NCBI GenBank assembly: GCA_030613705.1
Contig: JAUWLJ010000182.1
Coordinates: 1 to 5,337 of the forward strand
Length of the DNA stretch: 5,337 nt
Direction: 5' to 3'
Source of the DNA: Chloroflexota bacterium
GTDB lineage: Bacteria > Chloroflexota > Anaerolineae > Anaerolineales > UBA4823
In this document: in pieces, positions 1-5,337 of the stretch
How positions within the stretch are numbered: the first letter of the stretch is position 1
Layout: the number at the start of each line of letters is the position of its first letter
Made by a program: the position numbers and the translations under genes
The notes under the pieces: generated by a model
Seen by the model: only the letters and a program-made list of their open reading frames with translations
What the model was told of the DNA's origin: nothing
Databases searched by the model: none

Positions 1-411
1 AACGGTTATTTTTTCTTTGATCTCATCCCGTACTTCACGAAATTGAGTGAGTATTAATTGCTCGCCTCCTTCGAATGAGGCTGGATCAACGAATGAGATA
101 TGCACATGTTTGCTCGAACGCAGCCAAATCGGGCAATTTTCAGCCGCTGAATCGCATACGGTTATCACCAGATCAAATTCTTGGTTATTGAATTGAGAGA
201 CTTCTTTTGACCATCCCTGGTGAGTGATTCCAATCTCTTCTAGTACCTCCAACGCAATCGGGTGAACGAACCCAGCTGGTTTTGTGCCTGCACTGAATGC
301 TTTCCATGTGCCAGAAAGTTGATTATTAACAATCGCTTCAGCCATTTGGGAGCGGCAGGAATTTCCCGTGCACAGAAATAGGACACTGCGCGGCGGTGAG
401 GATTGAGTCAT
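1..411 (-). CDS. arsC: Arsenate reductase, thioredoxin-coupled (low-molecular-weight phosphatase fold), C-terminus cut by window edge
   Basis: This enzyme would reduce arsenate to arsenite in the cytoplasm using a cysteine relay reset by thioredoxin. The 137 visible codons start at the ATG at 411-409 and stay open to base 1. The N-terminal phosphate-binding loop reads VLFLCTGNSCRSQMAEA, with nucleophile Cys14 and Arg20 (CX5R). The relay cysteines are Cys86 and Cys93 in VCDSAAENCP, and the general-acid Asp109-Pro110 pair follows. The spacing 14/86/93/109 matches the known Bacillus subtilis ArsC positions 10/82/89/105 with a constant offset of 4, which separates it from plain tyrosine phosphatases lacking the relay cysteines. 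The family is about 130-140 residues, so only a few residues should be missing. The start codon overlaps the phoU stop codon as ATGA, suggesting translational coupling. Arsenate enters cells through phosphate transporters, so pairing with a phosphate regulator makes physiological sense (inference). Confidence 0.93.
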   Translation of the reverse strand, partial: MTQSSPPRSVLFLCTGNSCRSQMAEAIVNNQLSGTWKAFSAGTKPAGFVHPIALEVLEEIGITHQGWSKEVSQFNNQEFDLVITVCDSAAENCPIWLRSSKHVHISFVDPASFEGGEQLILTQFREVRDEIKEKITV

Positions 412-1124
412 TTCCAATCTTTGTAAGTTCTCTCCAGCTTGGCCATCTCATCATCTGTGCGATCTAATTCCCGCATTTCACCAGTGACCATATAAATTGT
501 TCGTTCGCAAATATTTGTCACCCGATCTGCCATGCGTTCAAGATTATGGGCAGCCCAAAGTAAGTAGTTTGCTCGATCAATTGTAGACGTATCGTCGATC
601 ATATAGGTGACCAGCTCTCGGTAGACCTGATTGTAAAGAGCATCAATCACATCATCTTCTTTGGGAATTGATCTGGCGGCATCCACGTCACCGGAGACAA
701 AGGCGATCAACGCCCGACGCAACATATCTAAGCCTAATTCTGACATGCGGGGGATATCGATCAGCGGTTTTACTAGCGGTTCATCGCCCATAATGATATT
801 TATCCGAGCAATTCCTTTGGCATAATCGCCGATGCGCTCTAATTCAGTGACAATCTCCAGGACTGCGGCCAGCAGGCGAAGGTCTTTGGCCATGGGTTGT
901 TGAGTTGCGATTAGCACAATGCATGTATCTTCGATTTCAAAGTGTTTGGCGTTGATCTTCTGGTCAGCAAAGTAAATCCTTTGTGCTGCTTCAAAATCGC
1001 GTTGTTTGAGGGATTCGACAGAAGCCTGAATTGCTTCTTCTACCATACTCCCCATTACAAGAACCTCATCCAGGACTTCCTGTAAGGCCCGATCGAGAGT
1101 CTCTCTTGGATTAATTGAAGTCAT
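408..1124 (-). CDS. phoU: Phosphate signalling / transport regulator PhoU
   Basis: PhoU is a cytoplasmic, all-helical protein that normally links the PstSCAB phosphate transporter to the PhoR/PhoB two-component system and restrains both when phosphate is plentiful. The 238-residue product has the usual length and the two repeated metal-binding helical motifs: ELERIGDYA (residues 94-102) and NLERMADRVTNICE (194-207). The frame stays open upstream to a TTG at 1172, which would add 16 residues. The ATG at 1124 is preferred because an AAAGGAGG Shine-Dalgarno lies 8 bases before it, and family members begin near this point. The gene overlaps arsC by 4 bases. The gene just upstream is not a working pstB but a truncated remnant ending 40 bases away, so the usual local partners are missing. 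The reading frame shows no damage. The family call is secure; its present partner is unknown. Confidence 0.96.
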   Translation of the reverse strand: MTSINPRETLDRALQEVLDEVLVMGSMVEEAIQASVESLKQRDFEAAQRIYFADQKINAKHFEIEDTCIVLIATQQPMAKDLRLLAAVLEIVTELERIGDYAKGIARINIIMGDEPLVKPLIDIPRMSELGLDMLRRALIAFVSGDVDAARSIPKEDDVIDALYNQVYRELVTYMIDDTSTIDRANYLLWAAHNLERMADRVTNICERTIYMVTGEMRELDRTDDEMAKLERTYKDWK

Positions 1125-1132
1125 CGTTTGTT

Positions 1133-1140
1133 CCTCCTTT
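1133..1140 (-). promoter_or_regulatory. Strong Shine-Dalgarno site of phoU
   Basis: On the minus strand the sequence AAAGGAGG lies 8 bases before the ATG at 1124. It decides the phoU start against the upstream in-frame TTG at 1172. It is the clearest ribosome binding site in the window. Confidence 0.85.
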
Positions 1141-1164
1141 GGATTCTTGATAGCGGATACAAAA

Positions 1165-1404
1165 TCATCCAAAGCGACCTGTAATGTAATCCTCGGTGAT
1201 CTTGTTCTTGGGGTTGGTGAATAGTTGAATTGTTGGTCCGTATTCCATCAAGACACCTGCTCGATTTTCCGTTAGAGAGAAAAATGCTGTAAATTCAGAG
1301 ACGCGGGCCGCCTGCTGCATGTTATGGGTCACAATTATAATCGTATACTCCTTGGACAAGTCGTGCATTAGTTCTTCGATTTTTAATGTGGATATGGGAT
1401 CTAA
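1165..1404 (-). pseudogene. pstB: C-terminal remnant of phosphate ABC transporter ATPase PstB
   Basis: Read on the minus strand, the last ~80 codons are a textbook PstB C-terminus. It begins with the D-loop [12 protein letters not shown], continues with the switch histidine in [16 protein letters not shown], then the family tail [12 protein letters not shown] and [10 protein letters not shown] before a TGA stop. Walker A, the Q-loop, the LSGGQ signature and a proper Walker B are all absent, so it cannot be a working ATPase. An ATG-started frame of 119 codons (1524-1165) covers it, but its first ~35 codons are out-of-frame response-regulator sequence and look meaningless as protein. Homology stops abruptly near 1404. 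The bases at 1419-1411 read LLM in this frame, possibly a trace of the Walker B strand or a chance microhomology at the junction. This fragment itself has no internal stop or frameshift, which suggests a recent event. It sits in the usual place before phoU. Confidence 0.85.
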
Positions 1405-1414
1405 TTTGTTCATC

Positions 1415-1528
1415 AGCAGTTTTACCATCTTCTGCGGTTTCGACGTCATATCCATGACGTTTGAGATTGTAGGCCAATGTTTCTTGAAGGGTAGGATCGT
1501 CTTCAACGGCGAGTATTTTTTCATTCAT
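1415..1528 (-). pseudogene. phoB: N-terminal remnant of a PhoB/PhoP-type response regulator
   Basis: From the ATG at 1528 the minus strand encodes about 38 residues typical of an OmpR-class phosphate response regulator receiver domain. It starts [20 protein letters not shown], followed by [18 protein letters not shown]. The acidic metal-binding pair Asp10-Asp11 is present, but the frame leaves the family pattern at about residue 38, before the phosphoacceptor aspartate expected near residue 53. There is no DNA-binding domain. The 68-codon frame runs on to a stop at 1322 through out-of-frame pstB sequence. Receiver domains are widespread. The phosphate-regulon assignment comes from the resemblance to PhoB/PhoP and from the pstB and phoU that follow, so the symbol is probable rather than certain. 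No good Shine-Dalgarno precedes the ATG. Confidence 0.75.
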
Positions 1529-1627
1529 TTTGGTTTGCTTGTTTCAAATCCTAATTTGTGCCTGGGTTGATGGCTTGTTGGTTCGACTGTCTGGCGTTCT
1601 CATCATCTTCGATATCAATTACCAATG

Positions 1628-1757
1628 GATTGATTTGGTGGTGATCTGGAATCATATTTGCCCGGAAGAAATCGTCACATCATTTGGCGCCATAAACCTG
1701 GATAGCTTTATTATCAAATAAAACTTCTCCAGTGATATTTGTTCAGTTCCGTTTATT
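1628..1757 (-). pseudogene. Possible decayed first half of a pstB-like ATPase gene
   Basis: On the minus strand, pieces in shifting frames follow the order expected just after Walker A in PstB. LNK (from 1746) is followed after a one-base shift by ITGEVLFDNKAIQVYGAK (1736-1683), which fits the GEVLFDGxxIY segment. Then NDVTI appears in another frame, then FQI at 1651-1643 (Q-loop position) and KSI near 1636-1628. Stops and small deletions break every frame, so no protein can be made. The match is by eye from short pieces in three frames and could be chance. The glycine-rich Walker A loop itself was not found. If real, this is older decay than the clean C-terminal remnant at 1404-1165. Confidence 0.3.
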
Positions 1758-1780
1758 GTACTATCAGAAAACATTATAAT
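1752..1780 (+). promoter_or_regulatory. Candidate sigma-70 promoter for the DUF72-ctaA pair
   Basis: A perfect TATAAT lies at 1775-1780 with a weak TTTATT at 1752-1757, spaced 17 bases. Transcription would start near 1787, about 40 bases before the ATG at 1829. The -10 lies inside the palindrome ATTATAAT (1773-1780), so the minus strand also reads TATAAT at 1778-1773, but no acceptable -35 was seen for that direction. Confidence 0.45.
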
Positions 1781-1828
1781 TACCCTGATTATTATTCAGA
1801 GATTTTAGATCAAGGCAATTCAATTTTC

Positions 1829-2614
1829 ATGGTTGATTATTATATCGGTACGATGGGATTTTCCTACAAGGATTGGGTTGGTGCATTCTATCCTAAAGGT
1901 TTGGCCGCGCGGGATTATCTCTCATATTACAGCCGCATTTTCAATGCAGTTGAAATTGATTCCACATTTTACGGCACTCCAAGACGTGAAGCAGTGAACC
2001 GCTGGGAGGAGGGTACCCCAAAAGGATTTAAGGTATGTGTAAAAGTACCCCGTGAGATCACTCATGATGCCGGGTTAGTGAATGTTGACAATGAGATGTT
2101 AAGATTTATTGACACTGTTCAGATATTAGATGATAAACTGGGTGTGATCTTGCTGCAATTTCCCCCATCCTTTGCGAGTTCGAATGCAATTCACCTCAGC
2201 GCATTCCTCGAGCGTCTCAATATGGATTTAAGGTTTGCAGTTGAATTTCGCCATCGATCCTGGTATACATCTCAAACTACCGAATTGCTGGCTAAGCATA
2301 ATATATGTTGGGTGGCAACAGAATTCGAAGGGGTGCCGAAAGAAGTCGGACTAACTTCAGATATATTGTTCATTCGCCTGGTTGGAAAGCATGGACGCTT
2401 TAATTCGCATGATCGGGAGCAAATAGAGGTATCTCCACAGCTGGAGTGGTGGTGGCAATGGATCCGATCTCAAGCTGAGATGGTGCAATCTGTTTACGCA
2501 TTCATTAATGACGATTTTTCTGGTTATGCACCAGCGTCAGTAAATAAGTTGAAGGGCATCATCGGATTACCAACCGTAGAACCTGATCTACCAAAGCAGA
2601 TGAAATTATTCTAA
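1829..2614 (+). CDS. DUF72 / YecE family protein
   Basis: The 261-residue product belongs to the DUF72 (YecE-like) family, a TIM-barrel-like fold whose biochemical role is not established. Family landmarks are seen in order: YYIGTMGFSYKDWVGAFYP (residues 4-22), VEIDSTFYGTP (41-51), FKVCVKVPREITHD (66-79), LLQFPPSF (107-114), FAVEFRHRSW (135-144) and the near-terminal FINDDFSGYAPAS (224-236). The frame is open upstream to a TTG at 1739, but those 30 residues do not look like the family and overlap decayed sequence, so the ATG at 1829 was chosen. Its ribosome site is weak (AAGG, 13 bases upstream). The length is normal for the family. ctaA begins 22 bases after the stop, so the two are probably one transcript, although no functional link between DUF72 and heme A synthesis is known to me. 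Confidence 0.92.
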   Translation: MVDYYIGTMGFSYKDWVGAFYPKGLAARDYLSYYSRIFNAVEIDSTFYGTPRREAVNRWEEGTPKGFKVCVKVPREITHDAGLVNVDNEMLRFIDTVQILDDKLGVILLQFPPSFASSNAIHLSAFLERLNMDLRFAVEFRHRSWYTSQTTELLAKHNICWVATEFEGVPKEVGLTSDILFIRLVGKHGRFNSHDREQIEVSPQLEWWWQWIRSQAEMVQSVYAFINDDFSGYAPASVNKLKGIIGLPTVEPDLPKQMKLF

Positions 2615-2636
2615 CGGAGGCCATAGGGAAAGAGGG

Positions 2637-3572
2637 ATGAAGTTAACGAAATTCGCAAAATATGTATGGTTTGTGCTGGCAGTAAACCTGGGAGTGATCC
2701 TGTGGGGTGCTTACGTGCGCGCGACAGGATCCGGAGCCGGGTGTGGAAGTCATTGGCCACTGTGCAATGGTGAGGTATTCCCCAGATCTGAACAAATTGA
2801 GACATTGATTGAATTCACCCACCGCGCCTCCAGCGGTGTGGCCTTTCTGCTAGTTCTTGGTATGTTGATCTGGGCATGGCGGATTTATCCAGGGGGCAAT
2901 CCGGTGCGTAACGGGGCGATCTTGTCGATGCTCTTCATGATCACAGAAGCACTTCTGGGTGCTGGTTTGGTACTCTTCGAGTTGGTAGCGGAGAATGCCT
3001 CCGCGGTTAGAGCACTAGCGATCTCAGTTCATCTCGTGAACACGTTCTTATTATTAGCCTGCATATCGTTAACTGCCTGGTGGGCTTCTGGGGGTGAACC
3101 TTTAAAATTGCGAGCAGGGGACACCAAAATCTGGTTGTTGGCGATCGGCTTTATCAGTGTTTTGGTTTTGGGTATGAGCGGCGCTCTTACCGCGCTTGGT
3201 GACACCCTGTTCCCAGTCTCCTCCCTTGAAGAGGGGATTCGGCAAGATTTTTCTTCTGCAGCGCATTTTCTAATTCGGTTACGGATTGTCCACCCATCCC
3301 TTGCTGTCGTTGTTAGTATATATTTGATCTTCATCATTGGTTGGATAATTTCCAGGGTCAAGAATAACGGAAGCAAGGTTCTAGGCAGGCTGACCATATT
3401 CTTAATTGTGCTGCAATTGTCGACAGGCTTGGTCAATGTCATTCTATTAGCTCCAGTATGGATACAGCTGTTCCACTTGTTCATTTCAGATACGATCTGG
3501 ATTTGTCTGGTATTGTTTGCAGCAAATTCATTGACCAAGTATGGAGAAAATCAGGTTGCAGAATTCAATTGA
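2637..3572 (+). CDS. ctaA: Heme A synthase (CtaA/Cox15 family)
   Basis: This integral membrane enzyme oxidises the C8 methyl group of heme O to the formyl group of heme A, the cofactor of aa3-type cytochrome oxidases. The 311-residue protein has about eight hydrophobic helices (roughly 9-27, 66-84, 93-113, 126-149, 165-185, 215-238, 248-270, 278-299) in two similar four-helix halves. The four heme-ligand histidines are His62 (EFTHR), His132 (SVHLVN), His219 (RIVHPSLA) and His280 (QLFHLF). Glu59, three residues before His62, matches the catalytic glutamate of Bacillus CtaA. The first external loop has the cysteine pair Cys36/Cys43 in GCGSHWPLC; the second half lacks a matching pair. A purine-rich site with AGGG 8 bases before the ATG supports the start. 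It follows the DUF72 gene by 22 bases. No ctaB or oxidase subunit gene is in the window, so its oxidase partners must lie elsewhere. Confidence 0.93.
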   Translation: MKLTKFAKYVWFVLAVNLGVILWGAYVRATGSGAGCGSHWPLCNGEVFPRSEQIETLIEFTHRASSGVAFLLVLGMLIWAWRIYPGGNPVRNGAILSMLFMITEALLGAGLVLFELVAENASAVRALAISVHLVNTFLLLACISLTAWWASGGEPLKLRAGDTKIWLLAIGFISVLVLGMSGALTALGDTLFPVSSLEEGIRQDFSSAAHFLIRLRIVHPSLAVVVSIYLIFIIGWIISRVKNNGSKVLGRLTIFLIVLQLSTGLVNVILLAPVWIQLFHLFISDTIWICLVLFAANSLTKYGENQVAEFN

Positions 3573-3616
3573 GGCTTGTGGATGCGATCAAATTGCTTTG
3601 GTGGCCTGAAATTAGC

Positions 3617-3666
3617 TTCACATTATTCATAACAAACGATATACCAGTTTGGTTTTAGGCTATAAT
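3617..3666 (+). promoter_or_regulatory. Candidate promoter(s) of ligA
   Basis: Two overlapping options are visible in the 101-base gap after ctaA. TTCACA (3617-3622), a 17-base spacer and TATACC (3640-3645) would start transcription near 3652. A perfect TATAAT at 3661-3666 lies just 7 bases before the ATG at 3674 but lacks a good -35; it would place the start at or next to the ATG, giving a leaderless message. No strong Shine-Dalgarno precedes the ATG, which is consistent with the second option. No clear terminator for ctaA was found in the gap: the best stem (GCGAT/ATTGC around a 3-base loop) is short and has no T-run. Confidence 0.4.
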
Positions 3667-3673
3667 TCCGGCT

Positions 3674-5337
3674 ATGAGTACCGCCATGCTCCAAAAACGG
3701 GTTGATGAAATACGTCAGGAAATCAACCACCACAATTATCGATATTACGTACTCAATGAGCCTGTGGTTAGCGACAGCGAATATGATCAATTGATGGTTG
3801 AACTTCGGAAGATCGAAGATGAGCATCCAGATTGGATCACTCCCGACTCGCCAACGCAAAGGACAGGTGCACCCTCGTCCGAGCGCTTCACCAAGCTGCG
3901 CCATCCTGCGGCAATCTTGAGTCTGGGAAACGCATTCGACGAGAATGATGTGCGAGCATGGTATGAGCGGATTAGCAGGTTGGACGACCGGGTTCGAGAG
4001 ACAGATTTCGTTGTTGAACCTAAGTTAGATGGATTAACAGTTGTATTGCACTTCCAGAACGGGATATTCTCGCAGGGGGCAACACGTGGAGACGGTGAAG
4101 TGGGGGAGGAGGTAACATCCAATTTACGAACGGTCCGATCGCTGCCGTTGCGAGTGCCGGTTCAGCAAGACGGAATCGAAATTCCCGAATTTTTGGTAGT
4201 GCGCGGTGAAGTATTTATGTATCTCAAGGATTTTGAGAGACTCAACAGACGGCTTAGCGAAGCTGGTGAGAAAACGTACCTTAATCCGCGCAATACAGCA
4301 GCTGGTTCACTGCGACAGCTGGATCCTAAGTTGACATCAACTCGACCACTCAATTTGCTTACATATGATATTGTCGCCTCAGATCGGGCATTATGGGCAA
4401 CAGACGAAGAGAGATTGAGATTTCTAAAAAAAATTGGATTCCCGGTAGTCGATTGGACATACTGTGAGGATATTGACTCTGCCATAGATGTGAGTCTAGA
4501 TATCATAGAACAAAGATATAACATGCCTTATGAAGCTGATGGTGTGGTGATCAAGATAAATGATTTAAATTTAGCTGAAGATTTAGGTGTGGTTGGCAAA
4601 GATCCACGAAGTGCGATAGCATTCAAATTCCCAGCCGTGGAGGTAACTACGCAGCTCAGGGACATTGGGGTGAATGTTGGCCGCACAGGAGTATTAACCC
4701 CCTATGCTATCCTAGAGCCAGTGGAAATTAGTGGCGTGATTGTGAAGCAGGCTACCCTGCACAATTTTGATTATATTGCCGAGAAGGATATTCGACCAGG
4801 AGATCGTGTGCTGGTAAAGCGGGCTGGAGATGTCATACCCTATGTCATTGGACCGGTGATTGATGTACGCACTGGTGACGAAATGCCCTATACACCGCCT
4901 CGGAAATGCCCGGTTTGCGACCAGGAAGTTGAGCATATTGAAGGTGAAGTCGCCTGGTATTGTGTTAATGCAGCCTGTCCAGCACAACTAATCCGCAATA
5001 TTGAGCATTTTGTCTCTCGTGGTGCGATGGATATTGTTGGACTAGGGATAAAGATCGTTGAACAATTGGTTCAATCTGGATTGGTCATGGATGTGGCTGA
5101 TCTCTATACCTTGTCCAAAGATAAATTGCTTCAGCTTGATGGTTTTGCGGATAAAAAAGCTGAAAATTTGTTAACTGCCATAGAGGGATCAAAAAACCAA
5201 CACCTAAGCCGCCTATTAACAGCTTTAGGTATTCGAGGAGTGGGTGAAGTTGGGGCAGCCCAATTGGCCAGGCAATTTAATAGTATTGAGAATTTACCCT
5301 CGGCAACATTTGATGATCTGATGGAGATTGAAGGTAT
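3674..5337 (+). CDS. ligA: NAD-dependent DNA ligase LigA, C-terminus cut by window edge
   Basis: LigA seals nicks in duplex DNA during replication and repair, using NAD+ to adenylate an active-site lysine. The frame is open without a stop from the ATG at 3674 to the right edge (554 complete codons; the family is about 670). Domain Ia carries the NMN-binding pattern HNYRYYVLNEPVVSDSEYD (20-38). The adenylation domain has nucleophile Lys117 in EPKLDGLTV, RGDG (138-141), Glu179 in VVRGEVF, Lys294 in DGVVIK and Lys318 in AFKFPA, matching the E. coli catalytic set. The OB fold includes NVGRTGVLTPYA and KQATLHN. The zinc finger is Cys412, Cys415, Cys430 and Cys435 (CX2C-X14-CX4C). Helix-hairpin-helix repeats follow, including LTALGIRGVGEVGAAQLA. 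The rest of that domain and the BRCT domain would lie beyond the window. ATG 3674 gives a normal N-terminus; Met5 is a less likely alternative. Everything needed for activity in the visible part is intact. Confidence 0.97.
   Translation, partial: MSTAMLQKRVDEIRQEINHHNYRYYVLNEPVVSDSEYDQLMVELRKIEDEHPDWITPDSPTQRTGAPSSERFTKLRHPAAILSLGNAFDENDVRAWYERISRLDDRVRETDFVVEPKLDGLTVVLHFQNGIFSQGATRGDGEVGEEVTSNLRTVRSLPLRVPVQQDGIEIPEFLVVRGEVFMYLKDFERLNRRLSEAGEKTYLNPRNTAAGSLRQLDPKLTSTRPLNLLTYDIVASDRALWATDEERLRFLKKIGFPVVDWTYCEDIDSAIDVSLDIIEQRYNMPYEADGVVIKINDLNLAEDLGVVGKDPRSAIAFKFPAVEVTTQLRDIGVNVGRTGVLTPYAILEPVEISGVIVKQATLHNFDYIAEKDIRPGDRVLVKRAGDVIPYVIGPVIDVRTGDEMPYTPPRKCPVCDQEVEHIEGEVAWYCVNAACPAQLIRNIEHFVSRGAMDIVGLGIKIVEQLVQSGLVMDVADLYTLSKDKLLQLDGFADKKAENLLTAIEGSKNQHLSRLLTALGIRGVGEVGAAQLARQFNSIENLPSATFDDLMEIEG

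Larger units (their letters stand above)
1529..1828. other. 300-base gap between divergent groups, no intact gene
   Basis: No convincing complete gene is present. The open frames here are short, and the plus-strand one starting at 1530 is low in complexity, rich in I/L/V and without family resemblance. A 42-codon open stretch on the minus strand (1679-1554, containing IPDHHQINPLVIDIEDDEN) has a protein-like acidic tail but no start codon with a ribosome site and no recognisable family. The right half has traces of a decayed pstB and a good -10 element; both are listed separately. AT-rich sequence around 1750-1830 fits a promoter region. Confidence 0.6.

Noticed and set aside
1125..1172. A 16-residue N-terminal extension of PhoU from a TTG at 1172
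   Set aside because: The strong Shine-Dalgarno at 1140-1133 fits the ATG at 1124, and the extension would overlap the pstB remnant stop and does not resemble the family.
1165..1524. A 119-codon minus-strand open frame as a functional small ABC protein
   Set aside because: It lacks Walker A, the signature motif and a proper Walker B, and its first third is out-of-frame response-regulator sequence.
1530..1721. A 63-codon plus-strand open frame
   Set aside because: No ribosome site, no recognisable family, and it lies opposite decayed minus-strand sequence.
1739..1828. A 30-residue N-terminal extension of the DUF72 protein from a TTG
   Set aside because: Family similarity begins just after the ATG at 1829, and the -10 box at 1775-1780 lies inside the extension.
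3029..3538. A 169-codon minus-strand open frame inside ctaA
   Set aside because: It is antisense to a strongly supported gene and has no family-like features.
3573..3660. A terminator after ctaA
   Set aside because: Only a 5-base stem with a 3-base loop (GCGAT/ATTGC) and no following T-run was found.
3787..4987. Several minus-strand open frames of 90-120 codons inside ligA
   Set aside because: They are all antisense shadows of the uninterrupted ligA frame.

Overview
The window holds five real genes in two divergent groups, separated by a stretch of decayed phosphate-regulon DNA. The base composition is moderate. The style of several proteins (LigA with EPKLDGLTVVLH around the catalytic lysine, the PstB-type C-terminus, a free-standing CtaA) suggests a Chloroflexota (Anaerolineae-like) bacterium. 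That assignment rests on recalled family resemblance only and is tentative.

Left part, minus strand, read from right to left: phoU (phosphate signalling regulator, 1124 to 408) runs by a 4-base ATGA overlap into arsC (thioredoxin-type arsenate reductase, 411 to beyond base 1). All three catalytic cysteines of ArsC are visible. Upstream of phoU, where pstB would normally lie, there is wreckage. The first ~38 codons of a PhoB/PhoP-type response regulator (1528-1415) are joined, in a different frame, to the last ~80 codons of pstB (about 1404-1165). Between that chimera and the divergent genes, 1529-1828 contains no intact gene, but shows faint, frameshifted resemblance to the first half of pstB. 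In the canonical order phoB-phoR-pst...pstB-phoU, the simplest reading is a large internal deletion that removed the sensor kinase and the transporter genes and left phoU-arsC behind. An assembly collapse is the main alternative.

Right part, plus strand: a DUF72/YecE family protein (1829-2614), then 22 bases later heme A synthase ctaA (2637-3572), probably co-transcribed. A 101-base spacer with promoter-like elements follows, then ligA (NAD-dependent DNA ligase, 3674 to beyond the right edge). ligA is open to the end of the window and contains the whole nucleotidyltransferase and OB domains, the zinc finger and part of the helix-hairpin-helix domain. A perfect TATAAT lies 7 bases before the ligA ATG, which would fit a leaderless or nearly leaderless message.

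No RNA gene, CRISPR array, insertion sequence or convincing terminator was found. The most unusual part is the phoB'-'pstB junction and its consequence: an intact, well-translated phoU coupled to an arsenate reductase but apparently cut off locally from Pst and PhoR.
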